From JANQKX01 sp039028695 (lineage in GTDB: Bacteria > Pseudomonadota > Alphaproteobacteria > Kiloniellales > Kiloniellaceae): a stretch of 56,445 bases of DNA. Position numbers and translations under genes: made by a program. A model generated the notes under the pieces. The model worked only from the letters and a program-made list of their open reading frames with translations. It was not told where the DNA came from and did not search any database. Position 1 is the first letter of the stretch; each line of letters opens with the position of its first letter. This document shows positions 1 to 7,587 of the stretch, piece by piece. The stretch is taken from the NCBI GenBank assembly GCA_039028695.1, contig JBCCHN010000021.1, positions 1 to 56,445 of the forward strand, read 5' to 3'.

Positions 1-18
1 AGTCTAAACCCTGGGCAT

Positions 19-52
19 CCATCTTTCCCAGGCCACCCATCTTTCCCAGGCC
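19..52. repeat. Two-copy 18-nt tandem repeat
   Basis: The unit CCATCTTTCCCAGGCC occurs at 19-34 and again at 37-52, giving an 18-nt period with only two copies. It lies in the gene-free left margin. No function is evident and it may be chance. Confidence 0.5.
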
Positions 53-182
53 CCACTACATTCCGACGACGCTCAGACAGTCCTCCCTTAGCGGGGGATC
101 ATATTTGTGTCCTAACCTCCACGACATGAACGGCCAAGGGGCCTTCGCCCCACCCAGCCATTTATAAAGGAGGTGGGCTAAG

Positions 183-530
183 ATGCCTAAGAAGGAGTTA
201 GTTTCGAAACCGGCCAGGAGTTTTCAAGAACAGGAGTTTTTAGAAAAACAGAAAGCCCGTCAAAAGAAACTATGGGACGACCACTTGGCAAGAGTCGAAT
301 GGGAGAAAATACCCGAAGACATTATGGTTCTTGCTGATCAGAACAATGTTCTTGTGGAAAAGATGGTCGGTCGTTCTGCTTACGTCGTCGATAAGACAAT
401 AAGGACATGTCATATCAATCCCAATTGCGGCGCTCTGCCGATGTTCCATTCCTTTGAGGAAGTTCGGAAGTACTTAAAGAAACTCTCCTCGGGCAAGGTT
501 AAGGCCGCATTTAGAGTTAACTGCTCGTGA
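183..530 (+). CDS. Small soluble protein of unknown function
   Basis: This 115-residue protein is not recognised. The N-terminal half is highly charged and rich in Lys, Glu and Gln, so probably helical. The C-terminal half holds a more conserved-looking stretch (HINPNCGALPMFHSFEEV) followed by a basic helix and an Asn-Cys-Ser end. No signal peptide or membrane segment is seen. The start is well supported: AAAGGAGG lies a few bases before the ATG. A strong terminator follows the stop codon by about ten bases, so the gene looks like a complete single-gene transcription unit. Composition is more AT-rich than the next gene. Confidence 0.7.
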   Translation: MPKKELVSKPARSFQEQEFLEKQKARQKKLWDDHLARVEWEKIPEDIMVLADQNNVLVEKMVGRSAYVVDKTIRTCHINPNCGALPMFHSFEEVRKYLKKLSSGKVKAAFRVNCS

Positions 531-539
531 CTTTTAAAA

Positions 540-573
540 GGGCGCCGAACCGTGTATCGGCGCCCATTCTTTT
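540..573 (+). terminator. Rho-independent terminator
   Basis: A perfect 9-bp GC-rich stem, GGGCGCCGA (540-548) with TCGGCGCCC (557-565), has an 8-nt loop and is followed by ATTCTTTT. It sits just after the stop of the small gene ending at 530. Confidence 0.88.
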
Positions 574-641
574 AAGGAGTTGTTGGGCCTCAGCACATGA
601 CTGACAACCGTCCCTGAAATTAGATTGTTTCAAATCGTTCC

Positions 642-1958
642 ATGAAAATCCTATTCATCACCTGTGACGTTGTGGCGATCGATTTGACGCGCCGTCTGGT
701 CGAGGAGGGCCATGAGGTCCGTTTATATATTGACCGGCCTGACTACCGGACTTGCTTTGACGGACTGGTTGGGAAGGCGGAAAGCCTTGAGGCCGGCAAG
801 GCCTGGCTTGGCAGGGCCGGCCTGGCAATCTTTGATGACGTGGGGTTTGGCGAGATCCAGTCCGCATGGCGCCGCGAGGGTTATAATGTTTTGGGCAGCA
901 GCGCCCAGGCCGAACGCCTGGAGACCGATCGGGTTTTTGGCCAGTCGACTTTCCGGGCCGCTGGTCTCGCGACCGCCCCTCTATTCGATTTCACAAGCCT
1001 TGATGAGGCGATTACTTTCGCCGAATGCAACCGCCGGGCCTGGGTGGTAAAGTTCAATCAAGGCCATAGCTATGACACCAGGGTCACCGTCGGCGAAAGA
1101 GGCGATGGCGCCGACGTGATCGACGCCTTGAAGGCCTATCGGCAAAACGGCAGCAACCTGTCCCCGGTCATAACCCTGCAGGCGCGGGTTTGGGGCGTGG
1201 AGATTGGGGTGGCCCGCTACTTTAACGGCAAGGATTGGGTGGCCCCCGTTGAATACAGTATTGAGCACAAACGCCTCCTGAACGGCGACTTGGGCCCCTT
1301 GACCGACGAAATGGGGACCTTGGCCTGGTATGCCCAGGATGACTCCGAAGCCCTTTACAAGACGGCCTTGGCGCCCATGGCGGGGGTTCTGCGAGCTTGC
1401 GATTTCCGCGGCGATTTTGCCCTGAACCTGATGGTCAATGAGTCGGGGATTTACCCTTTGGAAGCCACTTCCCGGCTGGGCTGTCCGATCATCCATCTGC
1501 AGGATGAATTGCACCTTTCTCCCTGGGGCGATTTCTTGCTCGCGGTCGCCCAGGGCCGGTCTTATGACCTGGCTTGGTCCCGCGGTTACGGCATTGTGGT
1601 CTTTATGGCATTGCCTCCTTACCCCTATGGGGCAAAGGACGTGGGGCTCAGCTGTCAAGGCACCAACCTCTTTTTGGATAACTTGAGCCCGGCGGACCTT
1701 TCCCATCTCCATTTTGAGGAGATCGCCAGCCGAGACGGTAGTTTGAGGAGCCTTTACGTGGCCGGCTCGGATGGCTTTCCTCTTTACGTCACTGGACGGG
1801 GATCCAGTATTGTGGCCGCCCGGGACCAGACCTATGAACTTGTCAAAAAAGTCTGCCTGCCCAAGGCCATTTACCGCACGGACATCGGGCTGCCCTTTTT
1901 GCAAGAGGGACTGCCCCAGCTACAGGCTTGGGGTTACCTGCGCCATTTGGTAGGATAA
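642..1958 (+). CDS. PurD-like ATP-grasp enzyme (GARS-like)
   Basis: This 438-residue protein resembles phosphoribosylamine-glycine ligase and related ATP-grasp ligases, which use ATP to join an amine to a carboxylate through an acyl-phosphate. The N-terminus (MKILFITCDVVAIDLTRRL) reads as the Rossmann-like pre-ATP-grasp domain. A central lysine segment (AWVVKFNQGHSYDT) and the acidic LNLMVNESGIYPLEATSRLG stretch fit the ATP-binding and metal-binding parts. The phrase GDLGPLTDEMGT is typical of GARS-like proteins. No other purine gene is nearby, so it may be a PurD paralogue acting on another substrate. The substrate cannot be read from the sequence. Confidence 0.75.
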   Translation: MKILFITCDVVAIDLTRRLVEEGHEVRLYIDRPDYRTCFDGLVGKAESLEAGKAWLGRAGLAIFDDVGFGEIQSAWRREGYNVLGSSAQAERLETDRVFGQSTFRAAGLATAPLFDFTSLDEAITFAECNRRAWVVKFNQGHSYDTRVTVGERGDGADVIDALKAYRQNGSNLSPVITLQARVWGVEIGVARYFNGKDWVAPVEYSIEHKRLLNGDLGPLTDEMGTLAWYAQDDSEALYKTALAPMAGVLRACDFRGDFALNLMVNESGIYPLEATSRLGCPIIHLQDELHLSPWGDFLLAVAQGRSYDLAWSRGYGIVVFMALPPYPYGAKDVGLSCQGTNLFLDNLSPADLSHLHFEEIASRDGSLRSLYVAGSDGFPLYVTGRGSSIVAARDQTYELVKKVCLPKAIYRTDIGLPFLQEGLPQLQAWGYLRHLVG

Positions 1959-1996
1959 CCCCTAGCACCTTTGCCTGACGCAGGGCTATTAGCTCC

Positions 1997-3454
1997 TCAA
2001 TCCAGCAACAGATTCATCACCGGGGGCTGGGCGACAGTTGGGGCCACCCGCGGCCGGTGCGCTATGGCTGCATCGACGGAAACCAAGCCGCCGCCGATGT
2101 TTCGGCCCTGGTAAATGACGAAGTGGAGATGATCCACGCCGGGCGAGCCCAGATCGCTGATGAGGCCCAGTTGGGTGCGCTGGTTCACCCGCTGCTCTAG
2201 CTCAACGGAAATGTCGCTCATGTGCAAATAGCCGCTCCACCAGCAATCGTTTGGCGTCACATTGCAGGCAGTGCCGTGTTCGACCAGCACGGCGCTACTC
2301 CCGATGCCGCTGTTGCCCCGCTCTCCCGGGGCGAGATTGCCGGAATAGCGCACCACCTTGCCCTCGGCGATGGCATAAACCGGGCGCCCTGCATCAGAAT
2401 TGACGACCCCGCCGCTAAAGAGATTGAAGTCCCAAGAATAGCTTTCGTCGGCCCCCTGGCCGTTGGTGCCGGCGATGCCGCCGGTGGGATGGTGGAAGCC
2501 TGTTTGGTGCTGGCATGCGGTCCAGACCTCTTGTTGGTGGCGGCAATCGCCGTTGGCGGTCAGGGGGCGATCGGGGTCCGGATAGGCTGGCCCATTGACC
2601 CGGACGGCGCCGACCATGGGCGACAGAATTCTTCGGGAGGCAAAGCCGCCAATCTCATTCCGACCTGTGATGGGCCCAATTGCGGTTCCGGCGCCGCTTT
2701 GCGTGTCGATTGAAATGAGGATTGGGGTAGAGGAAGGAAAGCTCTCGCCGACGCCATAAAGCCTATCGGTAGGGCCAAATGCCAACCCGTAGACGTCCCG
2801 AAAACCGATGCTGCCGATCATTGTCGCGGCGCCGGTGACTGCATTTACCTGGGCCAGGGAGTCATTGCCAAAGCGGCTAATAGATGCATAGAGGTTGCCG
2901 TTGCGGTCAAAGGCCAAATCACCGGCCGATCCCAAGCCGGAGCCATAAAACCCGATCAGTTTGGCCAGGCCGGTCACCGTATCCACTTGGAGAAACTCGC
3001 CCCGGGTGGTGGCTGCGAACAGTCTGCCGTCAGGGGAAAAGTCGAGCGCATTGACGCCTCTAAAACCAAGCCCGGTTCCGATTTCCGTCGCCAATCCGCT
3101 GCTGCGGTCAAGGCGGAGGAGATGAGTAAAGCTCACCCCGAACTGGCGCCCGTCGGCGTGGGTGGCAATATCTGTCACCTCCTCGAAGGTCGGGCCTACG
3201 GAATCTGTGTCCAGTCCCTCAAAATCGAGGGTAAACAGTTGTCCTTCAATCTCATGACCATACAGCCAGGACCGCCCTGCAAAGGGATCTCCCGCCGCGA
3301 GGTCAGCAGGTTTCGCCAAGACGGACGGTGCAACGACGGCTGCCGGTGCCTGATCAGGAAAGGTAAGGTCTGTTGGGGTCTGGGCCGTGGCCGCAAGCGG
3401 CGCTAGGGCCGCCGCAAGGATCGCCCAAAACTTAAGGGGGCTTGCAAAGATCAT
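1997..3454 (-). CDS. Exported propeller-like protein with degenerate M23 domain
   Basis: The start at 3454 is chosen because AAGGAGG precedes it and the protein then opens with a clear signal peptide (MIFASPLKFWAILAAALAPL, cleavage near ATAQ). Product length is 485 residues. The first two thirds contain repeated segments such as LYASISRFGNDSLAQVN and LYGVGESFPSSTPILISID that resemble blades of a beta-propeller. The last 150 residues resemble an M23/LytM peptidase: Asp342 in YSWDF, His411 in GYLHMSD, and His442/His444 in DHLHF. The first zinc-ligand histidine (HxxxD) is Ser here, so hydrolase activity is doubtful and a cell-wall-binding or regulatory role is possible. It is the last gene of a minus-strand envelope run. 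Confidence 0.7.
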   Translation of the reverse strand: MIFASPLKFWAILAAALAPLAATAQTPTDLTFPDQAPAAVVAPSVLAKPADLAAGDPFAGRSWLYGHEIEGQLFTLDFEGLDTDSVGPTFEEVTDIATHADGRQFGVSFTHLLRLDRSSGLATEIGTGLGFRGVNALDFSPDGRLFAATTRGEFLQVDTVTGLAKLIGFYGSGLGSAGDLAFDRNGNLYASISRFGNDSLAQVNAVTGAATMIGSIGFRDVYGLAFGPTDRLYGVGESFPSSTPILISIDTQSGAGTAIGPITGRNEIGGFASRRILSPMVGAVRVNGPAYPDPDRPLTANGDCRHQQEVWTACQHQTGFHHPTGGIAGTNGQGADESYSWDFNLFSGGVVNSDAGRPVYAIAEGKVVRYSGNLAPGERGNSGIGSSAVLVEHGTACNVTPNDCWWSGYLHMSDISVELEQRVNQRTQLGLISDLGSPGVDHLHFVIYQGRNIGGGLVSVDAAIAHRPRVAPTVAQPPVMNLLLD

Positions 3455-3479
3455 GAAATCCTCCTTACGCCAACGCGGG

Positions 3480-3803
3480 CTAGTCGGCCAGCAGCTCAAA
3501 GCGCAATAACCGGGGTGTGCCCGGGCTATCGAGATCGGCCTTTATGCGCACCCGCAGATTTGCCGCCATGGCGCTTAAGGCAACGGCCAAGGATTGCTTG
3601 CTGATTGCTTTCTCGGCGCGAAAGTTCTTTTTCTTGAAAGCTTGGGACTCTGCCAGGTGGGTTAACTTTACGGTCAAGACACCATTGCTTAGTACACCGG
3701 CTTGGTCCACCTCGCAGGTATACCAGGCTGGGGCCGCCTGTCCGGGCAGGGCCCAGGTAGACGCCGCCACAAACAAGGCCAAAGCATAGATCCAATGTTT
3801 CAT
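3480..3803 (-). CDS. Small secreted protein of unknown function
   Basis: A 107-residue protein with a signal peptide (MKHWIYALALFVAASTWALP, likely cut after GQAA) and a short mature domain of about 83 residues. The mature part looks like mixed beta structure (WYTCEVDQAGVLSNGVLTVKL) with a basic central segment containing KKKNFRAEK. A GGGAGTAAG ribosome-binding region precedes the ATG. The stop lies 25 bases before the start of the exported M23-like protein, so the two are probably co-transcribed. The family is not recognised. Confidence 0.7.
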   Translation of the reverse strand: MKHWIYALALFVAASTWALPGQAAPAWYTCEVDQAGVLSNGVLTVKLTHLAESQAFKKKNFRAEKAISKQSLAVALSAMAANLRVRIKADLDSPGTPRLLRFELLAD

Positions 3804-3848
3804 TGTCTTACTCCCTCTGAATAGTTTGTGTTTTAAATCGTTTGCCGT

Positions 3849-4208
3849 TTAGCCGCGGCCATGGGGGGAAGTTTGTCCGTACTGTTCCTTACCGGCAAAG
3901 AATGCCAGGCCGCCGGCGATAAAGAGGGGTACGGTCAGATACCAGCTAAAGCCATGGGTGCCGAGGAACAGCAGCACACCAATGCCGCTGGCGATCATCA
4001 AAAGGCCGCCGAGTTTGGCGTTTTTCATGACCAAACCGGCGCCGAGCAGGGCGACGATGGGCAAGCCAATGCCCACGACCTTCAGCAGGGTGCCGGTCTC
4101 CCGCTCGCCCATGGCGGTAGCCAGGTCGCCCAGGGCAAAACCGAAGGACCCATAAAGAAGCAGACCTAAGCCGGCCAGTATTCCCAGTATCAGGGCTCCC
4201 AATTTCAT
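3849..4208 (-). CDS. Small integral membrane protein
   Basis: The ATG at 4208 follows GGAGTT at a suitable spacing and gives a 119-residue protein that is hydrophobic from its first residues. Four likely membrane segments are seen: LGALILGILAGLGLLLYG, VVGIGLPIVALLGAGLV, LGGLLMIASGIGVLLFLG and WYLTVPLFIAGGLAFFAG. The tail is short and polar. No catalytic motif is visible. A longer in-frame extension would put 33 polar residues ahead of the first helix and lacks a ribosome-binding site. It sits in the minus-strand envelope run. Confidence 0.65.
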   Translation of the reverse strand: MKLGALILGILAGLGLLLYGSFGFALGDLATAMGERETGTLLKVVGIGLPIVALLGAGLVMKNAKLGGLLMIASGIGVLLFLGTHGFSWYLTVPLFIAGGLAFFAGKEQYGQTSPHGRG

Positions 4209-4303
4209 GCGTTTAACTCCAAATTTGGTGGTTCGAAACCCGCAGATGTTTTGGAGCCAGACCCGAGAAGGTGTTGGGCGGCTCCAGCTCTGATCCATCC
4301 TGC

Positions 4304-4984
4304 TCAATTAACCAATTGCGCCACTCGCTCAGCGATAGCGTCCTGGGCGATTTTGTTGATCTCACCCTCGCCCGGAATGGTGCCGCCCACTTCAATCAAC
4401 AAGCGACCGGGTTCTTTCCACACGATCCGTTCTTTGAGAGATGACACCAGAGCCATTTCAAAATCGAATTCGATTTCGCCTCTGTCAAAACTCCATACAT
4501 TGGCCTCGGCTTGTTTCATTTGCCCGGTCTCGACCACCAGCACCAAATCGGCGCCTAGGTTGCGGCCCATTTGTGATGACAGCTGCTCTTTTTCTGCGTA
4601 GGTCAGGATGGAAGCATCTCGATCATGACCATTGTCATCGATCCATTTGCGAACGTTGCTGGGGGAAATTACCTCAAGAGAGGTCAATCGGCTCAGCCGA
4701 TCGCTGATTTCGCCCTCGCCCCCATTAACCGGCCAGACGGCGATGGAATTGGCCGCCCTGATGGTCTTGAGGTCTCCCGGTTCGGGGTCCTGTTCATCCA
4801 GCTCGATCACCGCTTCTCCGCCGGTGCTGAGTTGTACCGTCTTAAAAATACTAAATCCGATGGCTGCGCCGCCAACCAGCATGGGGCCATAGGCCGCTGC
4901 CGCGAGACAACCGGAAAGCGTGAGGCCTAACATCATGCTGGCCAATAATTTAACACCGGCAGGGAAGAATCTTTCTCTTATCAT
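4304..4984 (-). CDS. Lipoprotein, possibly CsgG/GNA1162-like
   Basis: A 226-residue protein with a lipoprotein signal: basic start, hydrophobic stretch and lipobox LSGC near residue 26. The glycine/alanine-rich segment after the cysteine is followed by a soluble domain with alternating strands and helices (RAANSIAVWPVNGGE, GADLVLVVETGQMKQ) and a C-terminal helix ending in AERVAQLVN. The pattern of a short strand, a GADLVLV strand and a closing amphipathic helix recalls outer-membrane lipoproteins of the CsgG/GNA1162 kind, but this is fold-level guesswork. It is the first gene of the minus-strand envelope group. Confidence 0.65.
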   Translation of the reverse strand: MIRERFFPAGVKLLASMMLGLTLSGCLAAAAYGPMLVGGAAIGFSIFKTVQLSTGGEAVIELDEQDPEPGDLKTIRAANSIAVWPVNGGEGEISDRLSRLTSLEVISPSNVRKWIDDNGHDRDASILTYAEKEQLSSQMGRNLGADLVLVVETGQMKQAEANVWSFDRGEIEFDFEMALVSSLKERIVWKEPGRLLIEVGGTIPGEGEINKIAQDAIAERVAQLVN

Positions 4985-5404
4985 TCGCTATCCTCTAAAT
5001 TCGACGGACCCACAGCTGCGGAAATCACAAGAGAGATCCGGTGCCAGGTTGTTGGGACCTTGGAGTTTGGTGGATGGTGTCTTTGCTGGAAGCCCTTAGG
5101 GAGGCTTATGACTTCAAAGCTAAAAAAGGCTGACCTTAGGCGGATGAAGTTGGATTTTCTCTATCCTTAGCCAAGACTATAAATCCATCCGGATTAGTGC
5201 GTGCGGCTTCTTGCCAAACGCAGAATTAGTCTAGGTGACTGCGCAGCAAATTAATATACGGGGAAATCCCTAAAAATGCGGAGACAGGAGCTGGACATCC
5301 GCTAAGTAAAATCCGGGGTAGCCGGACTTAGCCCTCTGCAGGATCACTGGAGCCAGTTGTGGCAACGGTATTTTGCGCTTGGCCGTGCATTGCCCGACAA
5401 TAGC
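4985..5404. other. Gene-free stretch
   Basis: No convincing gene is seen in these 420 bases. On the plus strand AGGGAGG is followed by an ATG at 5108 opening a 20-codon ORF, too short and with too tight a spacing to trust. A small hairpin AAGCC/GGCTT around a CCCTTAGGG palindrome lies just before it. The right part near 4985-5040 probably carries the promoter for the minus-strand lipoprotein gene, but no clear -35/-10 pair stands out. Confidence 0.5.
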
Positions 5405-5803
5405 CTAATCCACAATTGCCAAGATGGCGCTCGACTCAATAAGCCGACCGTCTGTTAGCTCCCACTGCCGCGAGAAATAACGGGGTGGGTGTTTGATCCC
5501 CTGAAAAGTCCAGGCCTCTTTGGATCCCAAAACAGCAAGACGGCCACCTCGGCCCGACTCCCCGCAACAAGAATACTGCCAAAGTAAGCGTCGGTGATGC
5601 AGCCATGCCCCTATCTGATGACGGTTCTCAAAGAGGCCATAAAACAGGCTCCCTGCGATCCAAGTGGAAACAATGCTAGCAGTGATGATATTCCAAGGAT
5701 GAATCCGAGTGGCAATAGCATATTGGGTAAACAAGAGGAATCCGATTACCACAAAAATCATTGCCCTGCCCAGATAGAGGCCCAGTTTAGATTTCCAATC
5801 CAT
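5405..5803 (-). CDS. Small two-helix membrane protein
   Basis: Starting at the ATG at 5803 gives 132 residues: a short basic leader (MDWKSKLGLYLGR), two likely membrane helices (AMIFVVIGFLLFTQYAIA and IITASIVSTWIAGSLFYGLF), then a cytoplasmic or periplasmic domain with CC and RGGR motifs. A TTG further upstream (5848) would add 15 basic residues; neither start has a strong ribosome-binding site. The family is not recognised. It is on the same strand as, and just downstream of, the LuxR-type gene with 66 bases between them. Confidence 0.5.
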   Translation of the reverse strand: MDWKSKLGLYLGRAMIFVVIGFLLFTQYAIATRIHPWNIITASIVSTWIAGSLFYGLFENRHQIGAWLHHRRLLWQYSCCGESGRGGRLAVLGSKEAWTFQGIKHPPRYFSRQWELTDGRLIESSAILAIVD

Positions 5804-5914
5804 TGCGTCACTTTTTCGTTTGAACCGGGTTATACAGCCTAGCGGCAAGCCAAGCTTTCCCTGCCAGATGGAGAATCCGCTGAATTCTTTGCTCCAAGCG
5901 CTTGCCTGTGCCGA

Positions 5915-6673
5915 TTAAATCTCGATGAGCCCGAGGGCGATGGCCTTTGCCACGCAATTGGCGACTGTTTGGCACTTGAGTTTTTGCCTAACTTCCCTGG
6001 CCCTTATCTCGACGGTTTTTTCGCTTATCCCCAACTCGTAAGCTACTTCCTTGTTGATGTAGCCCTTTGCCAGTAGAATGAGACATTGCTTTTGCTTGTC
6101 GGTGAGTTTTTGTCCGTATAGCTGGTTCAAGAATGTAGGCGCACTCGCATGAAAGTAACGGGTGACGGCCTCCAACAACAGCTGGGTGGATTGGAGAACG
6201 CTGTCAGCTTGCCGTTCTGACGTGTTTGGTCCAAAAGCAAGGCTCATGCCAGCCATGCCCGTGTTGGAGCCAACCGGCAAGGGGATCGTGAGGCCCAAGC
6301 CCAAGCCGTGCTGGACGGCCTCCTGATGGACCTTTGCCTGCGCCTCGGTTAACCGCCCCTGCTTGGCCCATTTCTCGATCTCCGACCACCGCAAAGCCTC
6401 TCCGTTGGATTTGCAGTGAGAAACGGACACATCATGCTCAAAAAAACCCATGTCGTCATAGCGTTCGGACCAGACGGCTGGAAAGTTGTCCTTCCAAATC
6501 TGTTGGTCCGCGAGATCGATCTTTGGATTGGGGAAAGGCAAATAAGCATAAGAGGCATAGATCAGATCCAGAGGCTGAATGACCTCTAGATAAAGTGCCC
6601 ACAGAGCTTCGAAATCCCGACAGCGATGCGCCCGCTCGAGGAAGCAGAATGACCAGTCCAAAAATGTTTGCAT
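5915..6673 (-). CDS. LuxR-type autoinducer-binding regulator (solo)
   Basis: This 252-residue protein has the two-domain layout of quorum-sensing LuxR proteins: a ligand-binding domain (residues about 20-170) and a C-terminal LuxR helix-turn-helix (LTDKQKQCLILLAKGYINKE onward, about 189-245). Ligand-pocket positions are largely kept: Trp68, Tyr72, Asp81, Trp96 and the GLGLGLTIPL region. The Pro that normally follows the pocket Asp is Val82, which may shift ligand preference. No luxI-type synthase occurs in the window, so this is a candidate solo that senses a foreign or self-made signal encoded elsewhere. No Shine-Dalgarno sequence precedes the ATG, while a good promoter ends six bases upstream, so the mRNA may be leaderless. 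Confidence 0.85.
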   Translation of the reverse strand: MQTFLDWSFCFLERAHRCRDFEALWALYLEVIQPLDLIYASYAYLPFPNPKIDLADQQIWKDNFPAVWSERYDDMGFFEHDVSVSHCKSNGEALRWSEIEKWAKQGRLTEAQAKVHQEAVQHGLGLGLTIPLPVGSNTGMAGMSLAFGPNTSERQADSVLQSTQLLLEAVTRYFHASAPTFLNQLYGQKLTDKQKQCLILLAKGYINKEVAYELGISEKTVEIRAREVRQKLKCQTVANCVAKAIALGLIEI

Positions 6674-6679
6674 GCCCGA

Positions 6680-6707
6680 AATATAGGGAGATTATTTTTC
6701 TTGTCCA
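6680..6707 (-). promoter_or_regulatory. Putative sigma-70 promoter for the luxR-type gene
   Basis: Read on the minus strand, TGGACA (6702-6707) and TATATT (6680-6685) are separated by 16 bases. The -10 hexamer ends six bases before the ATG at 6673, so transcription would begin at or next to the start codon. Assignment is by consensus resemblance only. Confidence 0.4.
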
Positions 6708-7158
6708 GAAAGAAAATCAATCAGGAGTGATATTTGGTCTTTCCGCAATTGCCAGGAAATTTGTTTTTCAGGATTCAAAAAAAGGGGACGCCCTTGTTTG
6801 AAATCCGCGCTCGATGGTCAGCCAAGAAAGCAAAATCGTGCGGCATAGAATTAGAAAAGTCATTATTTAACAGTATTGTCTGTCGCTCTTCCTTGTGATC
6901 AAGAAGTTGGCATTCTTGGTTGGAAAGTGTGGTAGATGTCATATGATTTATAGGGACTTCCCTAGAGGCAAAGATCACAGGTTCCATATTGCAAGCATGG
7001 TCCATTTTGATTGAAATAGGAGTTCAACTAAAAACCGCACTGAATTCCGACGGTTTGCCGACGACTGCCCCCTGGCAAAGGGGTCGCTGGATTGCAAAAC
7101 ACTTCCTTTTGCCAGGTCTTGAGCCTGGGGCTGCGGCAATCGGCGAAAGGAGGATGTT
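6708..7158. other. AT-rich intergenic region between luxR-type gene and accessory block
   Basis: About 450 bases without a supported gene. A 20-bp imperfect dyad, TTTCCGCAATTGCCAGGAAA (6740-6759), has matching outer five bases and the size of a lux-type operator, but its inner half-sites do not match a lux box well. A 76-codon minus-strand ORF (6775-7005) has no ribosome-binding site. The right end carries the leader and AAAGGAGG site of the gene at 7159. Confidence 0.4.
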
Positions 7159-7575
7159 ATGGCGCAATACATTTCGGAGTTTCCAATTACTGACGCTGCG
7201 GCTTGGAAATTCCATCCCTATAAAAAGAGCGCTGTGATCCTTGAGAGCCCGGACGGAGAAAGTCCTGAATGGCTTTTCCAATTGTTGATGCTGGAATTTG
7301 AAATGACCTATGCGGACTTTTTTGGTGCCATAGCCCAATTTGGGCCTTGGATCTGGGAAATAGACCTCACGGCATCCAACCTGAGTGTCCTTCAGCGCAA
7401 CCAAGGTGGGCTGTTTGAAAGGATGCAGGAATATTATGATGATGGCCTTTTGAGCTTTGGCGCCATTCGCTATGGGGTCTATTCAATGTATGTCTGTGAC
7501 CCTGATAGTGAGCATAGATCTTTGCTGGATCGTGTGGATCGCTTTTGGGACCTTCAGGCCAATTTGGGCCAGTGA
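7159..7575 (+). CDS. Small acidic protein of unknown function, paired with SNF2 helicase
   Basis: A 138-residue soluble protein, acidic and rich in aromatic residues (WLFQLLMLEF, FGPWIWEIDL, YGVYSMYVCD). The ribosome-binding site is excellent (AAAGGAGG before the ATG). No known motif is recognised. The stop is 12 bases before the ATG of the SNF2 helicase, with GTGAGG at the junction serving as the helicase ribosome-binding site, so the two are almost certainly one operon. A partner or regulatory subunit role for the helicase is an inference from this arrangement. Confidence 0.75.
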   Translation: MAQYISEFPITDAAAWKFHPYKKSAVILESPDGESPEWLFQLLMLEFEMTYADFFGAIAQFGPWIWEIDLTASNLSVLQRNQGGLFERMQEYYDDGLLSFGAIRYGVYSMYVCDPDSEHRSLLDRVDRFWDLQANLGQ

Positions 7576-7587
7576 GGTTTTGACTTG

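Noticed and set aside
981..1904. Minus-strand 307-codon ORF opposite the PurD-like gene
   Set aside because: It is a shadow of a well-supported gene and contains no family motif.
6740..6759. Lux-box operator upstream of the luxR-type gene
   Set aside because: Only the outer five bases are symmetric; the inner half-sites do not match a lux box, so it is mentioned only as a weak dyad.
6775..7005. 76-codon minus-strand ORF upstream of the luxR-type gene
   Set aside because: No ribosome-binding site and no recognisable pattern.
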